From Jiangella anatolica (GTDB taxonomy: Bacteria > Actinomycetota > Actinomycetes > Jiangellales > Jiangellaceae), in the NCBI RefSeq assembly GCF_003236295.1, contig NZ_POTW01000001.1, positions 1 through 64,000 of the forward strand: a DNA stretch of 64,000 nucleotides, given 5' to 3'. Positions within the stretch are counted from its first letter, which is position 1, and each line of letters opens with the position of its first letter. Shown piece by piece: positions 35,427 to 43,150 of the stretch. Under the pieces are notes generated by a model that did not search any database, was not told the DNA's origin, and was given only the letters and a program-made list of their open reading frames with translations. The position numbers and the translations under genes were made by a program.

Positions 35427-35468
35427 CTGGCCGGGGCGGGCACACTCTCTCCTCCCCGCCCCGGCCAG
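35427..35468 (+). terminator. Terminator hairpin after the ThuA-GSDH gene
   Basis: A perfect 14-bp stem CTGGCCGGGGCGGG (35427-35440) pairs with 35455-35468 around a 14-nt pyrimidine-rich loop, seven bases after the stop codon. It probably ends the 23.5-35.4 kb transcript. Confidence 0.75.
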
Positions 35469-35472
35469 CTAC

Positions 35473-35510
35473 GGCGCCCGCACTACTGCGATCGCAGCAG
35501 TGCGGGCGCC
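35473..35510. repeat. 38-nt palindromic repeat, copy 1
   Basis: Arms GGCGCCCGCACT and AGTGCGGGCGCC flank the inner palindrome CTGCGATCGCAG. A second copy lies at 36048-36085 with 35 of 38 bases identical and all differences in the centre. It could be a second terminator or a REP-like element. Confidence 0.7.
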
Positions 35511-35713
35511 GCCGGCTCTGGGGGCTTCTACCGTTGGCCGTCCCCCTGCTGCCCATTTTCTTAGCCGGGCCGGCGCGCCTCAAGTCCGGCGGCTCTTGCT
35601 GGTTGCTGTCGTGTCGTGGTTGGGGCCGCCGTACTTGACCCGCGTCGTCCCGGCCAAGAACGGGCAGCTATCAGGGGGACGGGGGGAGTGTGGCGACGAC
35701 CGTCGGGGCTCGG

Positions 35714-35830
35714 GCGTCGTGTTGGCGCTTCGTCGGGTTCGCTGGCCCCTCCCGGTGATCTGGCGGGCGTCGCGTTGGCGGCGGTTCTGGTTCGCTGGCC
35801 GCTCCCGGCGGCCTGTCGGGCCAGCGGTGT
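35714..35830. repeat. Degenerate 53-bp direct repeats
   Basis: Units starting at 35714 and 35767 share GTTGGCG, GGTTCGCTGGCC and CTCCCGG blocks at 53-bp spacing; a shorter third remnant begins near 35820. Function unknown. Confidence 0.4.
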
Positions 35831-36047
35831 GGCGTTGGTTTCGCTGGGTGTCCACGTGGTGAGATTTCGCCGCGATTTCCGGGCCGCCCACCAGGCGTAC
35901 TCCCGCTTTGCGAGGCATGCATGGGTGGTAGAGCGGGAGAACGCCTAGTGACGTACCGAATCGTTGATGATCATGGGTATCCACAGTCCGGCAAACGCCG
36001 CAAAACGGGCACCGCGAACTGGTGAAGCGGCGACCAGGGCCGGGGAA

Positions 36048-36085
36048 GGCGCCCGCACTACTGCAGCCGCAGCAGTGCGGGCGCC
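36048..36085. repeat. 38-nt palindromic repeat, copy 2
   Basis: The same 12-nt arms as at 35473-35510 surround CTGCAGCCGCAG. It lies 105 bases before the MMPL gene and is not directly behind any gene, which argues against a simple terminator role for this copy. Confidence 0.7.
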
Positions 36086-36190
36086 GCCGGCGGTTCGGAT
36101 CGAGTAGTCAGAAGCCGGTGATCGGACGACGACGCGGACCGGTCCCGGTTGCGACCGTTGAGGTCTCATCCCCTCGAGATGGAGACCTCG

Positions 36191-38377
36191 GTGGCAACGA
36201 TCTTGGCGAGACTCGGCCGGTTCGCGTTCCGGCGCCGTCGTGCGGTGGTGCTGGCCTGGCTGGCGGTCCTGGGCGCGGCGATCGTCGCGGGACTGACGGC
36301 GCCGCCGGCGCCTCCCGACGACTTCTCGATGCCGGGCACCGAGTCGCAGCAGACGTTCGAGCTGATGCGCGAGCGGTTCCCCGGCCTGGCCGCGGAGGCC
36401 GGCGGCGCGACGATGGTGTTCGTGGCGCCGGACGGCCAGGACGTCGGCGCGGAGCCGAACCGGTCGGCGATCGAGTCGGCGGTCCGGGAGCTGGCCGGTG
36501 GCGAGCAGGTGGCGTCGGTGGCCGATCCGTTCGAGTCCGGCGCGGTCAGCGCCGACGGCTCGACGGCGTACGCGAGCGTGATGTACGAGGTGCCGGCGAG
36601 CGAGGTGACCGCGGACAGCCGGGCCGGGATCGACGCCGCCGCCGACGGCGCCCGGGCGGCGGGACTGACCGTCGACACGCGTGGGGACGTGCTGGAGTCC
36701 GGCGGTCCGGCCGGGGTCGCCGAGCTGATCGCCATCGGACTGGCCGCGGTGATCCTGCTGGTCACCCTCGGATCGCTGGTCGCCGCCGGGTTGCCGCTGC
36801 TGACCGCGCTGCTCGGGGTGGCGGTGAGCATGCTGTCGTTGCTCGCGGTCAGCGACGCGTTCGGCCTGTCATCGACGTCCACGACACTGGCGCTGATGCT
36901 GGGGCTCGCGGTGGGCATCGACTACGCCCTGTTCGTCGTCGCGCGCTACCGCGAGGAGCGGGCCCGTGGCCGGTCCGCCCCCGAGGCGGTGACGACGGCG
37001 GTGGGCACCGCGGGGTCCGCTGTGACGTTCGCGGGGTTGACGGTCGTGATCGCGCTGGCCGGCCTGACGGTCGTCGGCATGCCGATGCTGACCAAGATGG
37101 GGCTGGCGGCCGCCGGGGCGGTCGTGGTGGCGGTGCTGATCGCCCTCACGCTCGTGCCCGCGGTGATCGGGTTCGTGCCGGACAAGGTGCTGTCCCGGTC
37201 GGCCCGCGCGGGCCGGCCGGAGGGCGACCAGGCGCCCAACGCGGCGCAGCGGTGGGCCCGGTTCGTGCTGCGCCGTCCGGTCGCGGTGCTGACGCTGGGT
37301 GTGGTGATGCTCGGTGCGTTGGCGATTCCCGCGGCCGGCCTGCGGCTGGGGATGCCGGGCGACGAGGCCAAGCCGGCCTCGGCCACCGAGCGGCGTGCCT
37401 ACGACGCGCTGGCCGAGGCGTTCGGGCCGGGCGTCAACGGGCCGCTGATGATCGTGGCCGACGCCAGGGGAGCGGCCGACCCGGAGCGGGCGGTCGCGGC
37501 GATCGCCGACGGGATCGCGGGCACCGAGGGCGTGGTCTCGGTCTCGCCGCCGATGTTCAACGACGCGGGGGACACCGCGTTCTTCGAGGCCGTGCCCTCC
37601 ACCGCGCCGACCGACGCGGCGACCAGCGACCTGGTGAACGAGCTGCGTGACCGGCGCCCGGAGCTCGCCGGCGGCGCCGGCGCCACGTTCACCGTCACCG
37701 GGACGACGGCAATCGACATCGACCTGTCGGCCAAGATCCAGGGTGCGCTGGTGCCCTATCTCGCCACCGTGGTCGGGCTCGCGTTCGTGCTCCTGCTGCT
37801 GGTGTTCCGCTCGATCCTGGTGCCGGTCAAGGCGGCCCTGGGGTTCCTGCTCTCGGTGCTGGCCGCGCTGGGCGCGGTGGTGCTGGTCTTTCAGGACGGT
37901 TTCCTGGCCGGGCTGCTGGGGGTCGAGCAGACCGGGCCGATCCAGAGCGCGGTGCCGATCTTCCTGATCGGGGTCGTGTTCGGCCTGGCCATGGACTACG
38001 AGGTGTTCCTCGTCTCGCGCCAGCGGGAGGCCTACGTCCACGGTGAGAGCCCGCGGGCGGCGATCGAGACCGGGCTGCGGCACAGCGGCCGGGTCGTGGT
38101 CGCGGCGGCCCTGATCATGATGGCCGTCTTCGCCGGATTCGTCGTCGAGGTCGATCCGTTCATCAAGATGCTGGGCTTCAGCCTCGCGGCCGCGGTGTTC
38201 CTCGACGCGTTCGTGGTCCGGCTGGCCATCGTGCCCGCCGTCATGGCGCTGCTGGGCCGCAGGGCCTGGTGGCTGCCGGGTTGGATGGACCGGATCCTGC
38301 CCCGCGTGGACGTCGAGGGTGCACAGTTGGACCGGAACCCCGTCGACGAGCCGAAGGTGGTCGCGCATGCTCCCTGA
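36191..38377 (+). CDS. MMPL/RND family transporter
   Basis: The 728-residue protein has about 12 membrane helices in two halves, each with a large external loop, as in MmpL/HpnN proteins that export lipids or drugs. Features are RLGRFAFRRRRAVVLAWLAV at the N-terminus, GIDYALFVVARYREE near residue 240 and GLAMDYEVFLVSRQREAYV near residue 600, the proton-relay Asp-Tyr motifs. GTG 36191 is chosen because GGAGA (36181-36185) precedes it; ATG 36179 is the alternative. The next two genes encode a two-component system that probably controls it. Confidence 0.92.
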   Translation: MATILARLGRFAFRRRRAVVLAWLAVLGAAIVAGLTAPPAPPDDFSMPGTESQQTFELMRERFPGLAAEAGGATMVFVAPDGQDVGAEPNRSAIESAVRELAGGEQVASVADPFESGAVSADGSTAYASVMYEVPASEVTADSRAGIDAAADGARAAGLTVDTRGDVLESGGPAGVAELIAIGLAAVILLVTLGSLVAAGLPLLTALLGVAVSMLSLLAVSDAFGLSSTSTTLALMLGLAVGIDYALFVVARYREERARGRSAPEAVTTAVGTAGSAVTFAGLTVVIALAGLTVVGMPMLTKMGLAAAGAVVVAVLIALTLVPAVIGFVPDKVLSRSARAGRPEGDQAPNAAQRWARFVLRRPVAVLTLGVVMLGALAIPAAGLRLGMPGDEAKPASATERRAYDALAEAFGPGVNGPLMIVADARGAADPERAVAAIADGIAGTEGVVSVSPPMFNDAGDTAFFEAVPSTAPTDAATSDLVNELRDRRPELAGGAGATFTVTGTTAIDIDLSAKIQGALVPYLATVVGLAFVLLLLVFRSILVPVKAALGFLLSVLAALGAVVLVFQDGFLAGLLGVEQTGPIQSAVPIFLIGVVFGLAMDYEVFLVSRQREAYVHGESPRAAIETGLRHSGRVVVAAALIMMAVFAGFVVEVDPFIKMLGFSLAAAVFLDAFVVRLAIVPAVMALLGRRAWWLPGWMDRILPRVDVEGAQLDRNPVDEPKVVAHAP

Positions 38378-38401
38378 GATCCCGCGGGCCCGCGGCTGAC
38401 C

Positions 38402-39577
38402 ATGACCGGCCTGGTGGAGTACGCCGAGCGGCATCCCTGGCTGACCGACGCCATCGTCGTGGCCGCGCTGCTCGGCAGCGGCGTGCTCGGTGTGCACCTG
38501 GTCGGCCCGGGCGACAGCCGGCCGGAGGACGTGTGGGTCGCCGACGCGGTCACGGTGGTGGCCTGCCTGGCGGTGTTCGGCGCCCGCACGCACCCCAGGG
38601 CAACGGTCGTGGTGACCACGGTCTGCGCGGTCGTCGGCGGCGGGCTCGGGTTCCTCCTCACCCCGCTGCTGCTGGCGCCGGTGATGGTCGCGCTGTACTG
38701 GCTCGCCGTCACCACCACGTCCCGGACGGCCTGGACCTACGGCGCCGTCACGATCGTGCTGGTCGTCGGGACGGCCGTCGGAGCCGACATCGACGAGACC
38801 GTCGCGCTGCGCAGCGTCGGGCCGGCGCTGTGGCTGGTGCTGCCGCTGGTCATGGGCAGCAGATCGCGGTTGCGCGACGCCTTGCTGGACGCCGTCCGGG
38901 CCCGGGCCGAGCATGCCGAGCGGACCCGGGACGACGAGGCCCGGCTGCGCGTCACCGAGGAGCGCATGCGGATCGCGCGCGACCTCCACGACGTCGTCGC
39001 CCACCACCTGGCCGTGGCCAACGCCCAGGCCGGCACCGCCGCACACCTGCTCCGGCGCAGCCCGGAGCTCACCCAGAAGGTGCTCGCCGACCTGCAGACC
39101 ACGACCTCCGCGGTCATGCTCGAGCTGCGTGACACCGTCGGAGTGCTGCGCAACGGAGGCGCCGACGAGGACGGCCTCGAACCGGCGCCGGGCCTGGCGC
39201 GGCTGCCCGAGCTGATCGAGGCCTGCGCGTCGGCCGGCCTCACCGTCGACGTCGAGGTGGACGGAGAACCCCGCGAGCTCCCGGCCGGGATCGACCTGAC
39301 GGCCTACCGCATCGTCCAGGAGGCCCTCACCAACGCCACCAAGTACTCCGCGTCCGGGTCCGCGTCACTGCGCCTGGGCTACGGCGCCCGGCTCATCATC
39401 GCCGTCGCGAACGAGACCCGCCCCGGCGATCCCGGCGCCGGCCGGCCCGGCTACGGCATCGTCGGGATGCGCGAGCGCGCCCACGCCGTCGGCGGCGACC
39501 TGCGCGTCAGCGACGCCGGCGGTAGGTTCGAGGTCGTGTCGTCCCTGCCGCTGCACACCCCGGCGGCGACGCCATGA
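38402..39577 (+). CDS. Sensor histidine kinase (NarL-type, HisKA_3)
   Basis: The 391-residue protein has four or five N-terminal membrane segments (about residues 14-150), a dimerisation/phosphoacceptor helix with His196 in IARDLHDVVAHHLAVA, and a HATPase domain (EALTNATKYSASGSA; GYGIVGMRERAHAVGG). It has no extracellular sensor domain of size, as in many actinobacterial kinases that sense membrane stress. The stop overlaps the response regulator start by four bases, so the two form a pair. Confidence 0.94.
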   Translation: MTGLVEYAERHPWLTDAIVVAALLGSGVLGVHLVGPGDSRPEDVWVADAVTVVACLAVFGARTHPRATVVVTTVCAVVGGGLGFLLTPLLLAPVMVALYWLAVTTTSRTAWTYGAVTIVLVVGTAVGADIDETVALRSVGPALWLVLPLVMGSRSRLRDALLDAVRARAEHAERTRDDEARLRVTEERMRIARDLHDVVAHHLAVANAQAGTAAHLLRRSPELTQKVLADLQTTTSAVMLELRDTVGVLRNGGADEDGLEPAPGLARLPELIEACASAGLTVDVEVDGEPRELPAGIDLTAYRIVQEALTNATKYSASGSASLRLGYGARLIIAVANETRPGDPGAGRPGYGIVGMRERAHAVGGDLRVSDAGGRFEVVSSLPLHTPAATP

Positions 39578-40245
39578 CCATCCGCGTCCTCCTCGCCGAC
39601 GACCAGGCGCTGCTGCGCGGCACGTTCCGGCTGCTGATCGACTCCTGCGACGACCTCGAGGTGGTCGCAGAGGCGGCCGACGGCGCCGCCGCCGTCGCGC
39701 TCGCCCGCGAACACCGTCCCGACGTCGTGCTGATGGACGTGCGGATGCCCGGCACCGACGGGCTGGCCGCGACCGAGGCCATCTGCGCCGACCCCCGCCT
39801 CACCCGTACCCGCGTGCTCATCCTCACCACGTTCGAGAACGACGAGCACGTCGCCCGCGCCCTGCGCGCCGGCGCCAGCGGCTTCCTCGGCAAGTACGTC
39901 ACCACCGACACGTTGCTCGACGCGATCCGCACCGTCGCCGCCGGCGAGAGCCTGCTCTCACCCGGCGCGACCAAGGCACTCATCGGCCAGTTCCTCGCCA
40001 CCCCGCCGCCGGCCCAGAGGCCCACAGCACCCGGGATGGACGAGCTCACCAACCGCGAGCTCGAGGTCATGAAGCTGGCCGCCGACGGCAGGTCCAACGC
40101 CGAGATCGCCGGCGAACTGCACCTCAGCGTGCTCACCGTGCGCACCCACGTCCAGCGCGCCATGGCGAAGCTCGGCGCCCGCGACCGCGCCCAGCTCGTC
40201 GTGCTCGCCTACCGCACCGGGCTGGTCTCGCCGGACGGGCGGTGA
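39574..40245 (+). CDS. NarL/LuxR-type response regulator
   Basis: The 223-residue protein has a receiver domain (LLADDQALLRGTFRLL; phosphoacceptor Asp55 in VVLMDVRMPG; conserved Lys in FLGKYVT) and a C-terminal LuxR helix-turn-helix (LTNRELEVMKLAADGRSNAE). It is phosphorylated by the kinase encoded upstream and likely regulates the MMPL exporter. Its last 37 bases overlap the end of the GH68 gene on the opposite strand. Confidence 0.94.
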   Translation: MTIRVLLADDQALLRGTFRLLIDSCDDLEVVAEAADGAAAVALAREHRPDVVLMDVRMPGTDGLAATEAICADPRLTRTRVLILTTFENDEHVARALRAGASGFLGKYVTTDTLLDAIRTVAAGESLLSPGATKALIGQFLATPPPAQRPTAPGMDELTNRELEVMKLAADGRSNAEIAGELHLSVLTVRTHVQRAMAKLGARDRAQLVVLAYRTGLVSPDGR

Positions 40246-41366
40246 GCCGGCACGCGCACCTCGGTCTCGGCGCCGTCGACGGACAGACCGAACACCGGGG
40301 CGAACGTCCCGCCGAACCGGGACCGCGCCTCGTCCGCCGGAGCCTCCCCGGCGTCGACGCCCGCGGGGGTGAGGTAGTCGACGAAGCTGTGCACCTCGAG
40401 CGTGGGCAGCACCAGCCAGCCATAGGCCTGGCCGGGCTGCTCCGGCGGGTTCCGGACGACCAGGCCGGACCGGTTGAGCGGCTCGTACGGCCCGTCGACG
40501 GCGGGGGCGACGAAGCCGTACAGGCCGGTCGGCGCGGCGCCGGCCGGCTCGAACCCCTGCCCGTGGGTGGCGATGAACAGGTAGTACCGCGACTCGTGGA
40601 CAACGATGTGCGGCCGCTCGATCTCGCGGTTGACGCCGTCCGCGACGAGGAGCGGCGCACCCAGCTCCCAGCCGCCGGCGCCGGCCCGGGCGAGCGCGAT
40701 GGCGCCCATGAACCGGTCGCCCCAGGGTACCGAGGCGGCGACGAGCAGGTACTCGGCGCCGTCGGCGGGGTCGCGGAACCGGTAGGGGTCGCGGAACGCC
40801 CGGATCCGGCCGGGGCCGCCCTCGACGTCGTCGGCCGGCAGGTAGTGCGGGGCGCCCGCGCGGAGGATCTCGCGATGCCCGGTCGTGGCGCGCAGGCCGA
40901 CGCCGCCGGCGCCGGTGACCAGTTCGGCCCGCGCCTCGACGACGCGCTGGTGGAACGTGGTGCGGCCGGCGTCACGGCGCCCGGCGGCGGTGTAGTACGT
41001 CGAGACCGAGCCGTCGGCGTGCCGGACCGCGGAGCCGGACCACTCCCGGGTGCCGAGCGACGCGCCGGGCTCGAAGACGTCGCCGTGGTCGGTCCAGCAC
41101 CTGGAGCCGCGGCCCAGCAGCCGCAGCCGGGCCCGGTCGTGGCGCTCCTCGGGATGGCCGTCGGCCGGGGCGGCCAGCGCCATCCAGAGCTCGCCGCCGT
41201 CGACGACCGCGGTCGAGCCGTCGTGCTCCTGGACCGGCCACATGTCCCAGACGTCGTGACCGGGCAGCACCCGGGGCGGCGCGGAGACGATCAGCGGTGC
41301 GGTGGTGCCGGGGACGGTGGCGATGTGGGCGAGCTGATCCGCGGTCCAGCGGGCCGGTCGGCGCAT
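40209..41366 (-). CDS. GH68 family enzyme (levansucrase/beta-fructofuranosidase group), intracellular
   Basis: The 385-residue protein shows GH68 signatures: nucleophile Asp41 in VWDMWPV, EWSGSA, transition-state Asp in RAFRDPYRF, and acid/base Glu in REIERPHIV. It has no signal peptide, unlike secreted levansucrases. It is the last gene of a sugar importer operon, so it probably hydrolyses an imported fructoside such as sucrose, rather than making levan. It starts four bases after the permease stop. Its 3' end overlaps the response regulator by 37 bases, tail to tail. Confidence 0.87.
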   Translation of the reverse strand: MRRPARWTADQLAHIATVPGTTAPLIVSAPPRVLPGHDVWDMWPVQEHDGSTAVVDGGELWMALAAPADGHPEERHDRARLRLLGRGSRCWTDHGDVFEPGASLGTREWSGSAVRHADGSVSTYYTAAGRRDAGRTTFHQRVVEARAELVTGAGGVGLRATTGHREILRAGAPHYLPADDVEGGPGRIRAFRDPYRFRDPADGAEYLLVAASVPWGDRFMGAIALARAGAGGWELGAPLLVADGVNREIERPHIVVHESRYYLFIATHGQGFEPAGAAPTGLYGFVAPAVDGPYEPLNRSGLVVRNPPEQPGQAYGWLVLPTLEVHSFVDYLTPAGVDAGEAPADEARSRFGGTFAPVFGLSVDGAETEVRVPAHRPSGETSPVR

Positions 41367-41370
41367 CTGG

Positions 41371-42195
41371 TCAACCCTTCACGGAGCCCTGGAGCAGGGC
41401 GGCGACGAATCGGCGTTGGAAGACGAGGAAGACGAGCAGCGTGGGCGCGAGGATGAGCAGCGCGCCCGCGCACAGCAGCGGGATGTTCGTGCCCCACTGG
41501 CCTTGGAACGCGCCCAGGGCGCCGGCCATCGTCCGTTTCTCCGGATCGTCGACCAGCACGATGGCCAGCAGGAACTGGTTCCACGTCCACAGGAACAGCA
41601 GGATCGCCAGCGACGAGATCGCGGGCATGGCCAGCGGCACGTGGATGCGCCAGAACTGCTGCCACACGTTGGCGCCGTCCACCTCGGCCGCCTCGGAGAT
41701 CTCCTCCGGCACGTTGATGAAGTGCGCGCGCATCCAGAAGACCGCGAACGGCATGAACAGGCCGATGAGCGGCAGGATGATCGCCCAGCGGGTGTTGAGC
41801 AGCCCCAGGTCGCGGATCTGGTAGTAGAGCGGGGTGACGATGCCCTCGTACGGGAGGGTGAGCCCGAAGACGAACAGCAGGAACAGCGCCCGGCGGCCCC
41901 TGATGCGCAGGTGGCCGATGGCGAATCCCGCCATCGTCCCGAGGAGGACCGCGACGGGGACCACGCCGGCCACGATCAGCGCGCTCGACTCCAGCAGCGC
42001 GCCCATGTTCGACACGCGGAACGCCTCGGCGAAGTTGCCCCACTGCGGGTCGTCCGGCCACTGCAGGCCCAGCGGATAGCTCCCCGAGGGGTGCAGCGCG
42101 GTGACGAAGAGGCTGACGAACGGGACGATCGTCACCGCCATCAGGGCGATGAGGAAGAGCCGGCCGGTCCACGCCTCGCGGCGTCCGACGATCAC
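41371..42195 (-). CDS. CUT1 sugar ABC transporter permease (MalG-like)
   Basis: The 274-residue permease uses GTG 42195 in a GTGA overlap with the upstream permease, preceded by GGGAGG. The EAA loop is ISEAAEVDGANVWQQF near residue 173 and the C-terminus is RRFVAALLQGSVKG, typical of the family. With its partner it imports the substrate of the GH68 enzyme. Confidence 0.92.
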   Translation of the reverse strand: MIVGRREAWTGRLFLIALMAVTIVPFVSLFVTALHPSGSYPLGLQWPDDPQWGNFAEAFRVSNMGALLESSALIVAGVVPVAVLLGTMAGFAIGHLRIRGRRALFLLFVFGLTLPYEGIVTPLYYQIRDLGLLNTRWAIILPLIGLFMPFAVFWMRAHFINVPEEISEAAEVDGANVWQQFWRIHVPLAMPAISSLAILLFLWTWNQFLLAIVLVDDPEKRTMAGALGAFQGQWGTNIPLLCAGALLILAPTLLVFLVFQRRFVAALLQGSVKG

Positions 42196-43145
42196 GATGC
42201 CTCCCGGGTCAGCCGCTGGACGGGGAGCACGCAGGCCAGCACCAGCACCATCAGCACGACGGCGAGCGCGGACGCGACGCCGACCTCGCGGCTGAAGAAC
42301 GCCTGCCGGTAGATCTCCAGGCCCGGGACCATGGTCGAGTTGCCGGGACCGCCTTGGGTCGAGATGTAGACGATGTCGAAGGCGGCCAGCGCGGAGATGA
42401 CGGTGACGGTCACGCAGACGCCGATCTCCTGGCGCAGGCTCGGCACGGTGATCGAGAAGAACTCCCGCACCGGGCCGGCGCCGTCGATCCGGGCCGCCTC
42501 GTACAGCGCGGCGTCGATCTTGCTCATCCCGGCCAGGAGCAGCAGCGTGCACAGGCCGAGCAGCACCCACGCGCCGATCACGCCGACGGCGGGCAGCGCG
42601 GTGCCGAAGTCGCCCAGCCAGGCCCGCGTGACGCCACCGAGCCCGACGGCCGAGAGCACCTGGTTGACCAGCCCGTCCGACGCGAGCAGCCAGCTCCACG
42701 TGATGCCGGCCGCGACCAGCGGGATCACCTGCGGGATGAAGATGACCGTCCGGGCCACGAGGGCGAGCCTCGTCGTCGCGATGCGCCGGATGGTGTTCGC
42801 GATCGCCAGCCCGAGCCCGACCGGGACCACGCAGAAGTACAGGATCAGCTCGAACGCGTGCAGGATCGTGTCGAACAGCTCGGGATCGGTGAAGACCTGC
42901 ACGTAGTTGTCGAGGCCGACCCACGTCGACGCGCCGATGCCGTTCCAGCTGTACAGCGAGTACTGGACCGTCAGGCCCATCGGCCAGAGGACGAACAGCG
43001 CGTAGGCCACCAGCGCCGGCGCGGCGAACAGCCAGCCGGCCGTCTGCCGCCTGCGCCGCCGCGAGCGGCGGCCGGTGCCGCCGTTCGTCCGTGCCGGGAG
43101 GGACCCCGCGGCGTGCGCCGCGGGGTCCAGGGTCGGCCGTGCCAT
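42192..43145 (-). CDS. CUT1 sugar ABC transporter permease (MalF-like)
   Basis: The 317-residue permease starts at ATG 43145, five bases after the binding protein gene, and has a basic Arg-rich N-tail (residues 26-33) before the first helix (GWLFAAPALVAYALFVLWP). The EAA loop is LYEAARIDGAGPVREF near residue 214. Codons 6-15 contain a strong mRNA hairpin (43101-43128). It overlaps the next permease by four bases. Confidence 0.92.
   Translation of the reverse strand: MARPTLDPAAHAAGSLPARTNGGTGRRSRRRRRQTAGWLFAAPALVAYALFVLWPMGLTVQYSLYSWNGIGASTWVGLDNYVQVFTDPELFDTILHAFELILYFCVVPVGLGLAIANTIRRIATTRLALVARTVIFIPQVIPLVAAGITWSWLLASDGLVNQVLSAVGLGGVTRAWLGDFGTALPAVGVIGAWVLLGLCTLLLLAGMSKIDAALYEAARIDGAGPVREFFSITVPSLRQEIGVCVTVTVISALAAFDIVYISTQGGPGNSTMVPGLEIYRQAFFSREVGVASALAVVLMVLVLACVLPVQRLTREAS
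43101..43128 (-). other. Strong hairpin at the binding protein/permease junction
   Basis: GGACCCCGCGGC (43101-43112) and its exact complement (43117-43128) form a 12-bp stem with a GTGC tetraloop, 16 bases inside the permease coding sequence. It could reduce permease translation or stabilise the upstream binding protein message, like the hairpin at 6509-6546 in the first importer operon. Confidence 0.55.
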
Positions 43146-43150
43146 CGGCG

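Larger units (their letters stand above)
35511..36178. other. Gene-free spacer with repeats
   Basis: No open frame here has a convincing ribosome site, codon bias or known domain; the longest candidate (35616-35948, 110 codons) looks spurious. The region holds degenerate 53-bp direct repeats (35714-35830) and the second copy of a 38-nt palindrome (36048-36085). The base composition is less biased than in flanking genes, suggesting decayed sequence. Confidence 0.55.

Noticed and set aside
30656-35443. 1595-codon minus-strand open frame opposite the ThuA-GSDH gene
   Set aside because: The plus-strand frame contains recognisable domains along its whole length; the antisense translation shows none.
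35616-35948. 110-codon open frame in the spacer between ThuA-GSDH and MMPL genes
   Set aside because: No ribosome site, no recognisable domain, and it runs through degenerate direct repeats.
35473-36085. CRISPR array
   Set aside because: Only two copies of the palindrome 575 bp apart, with no regular spacers and no cas genes.
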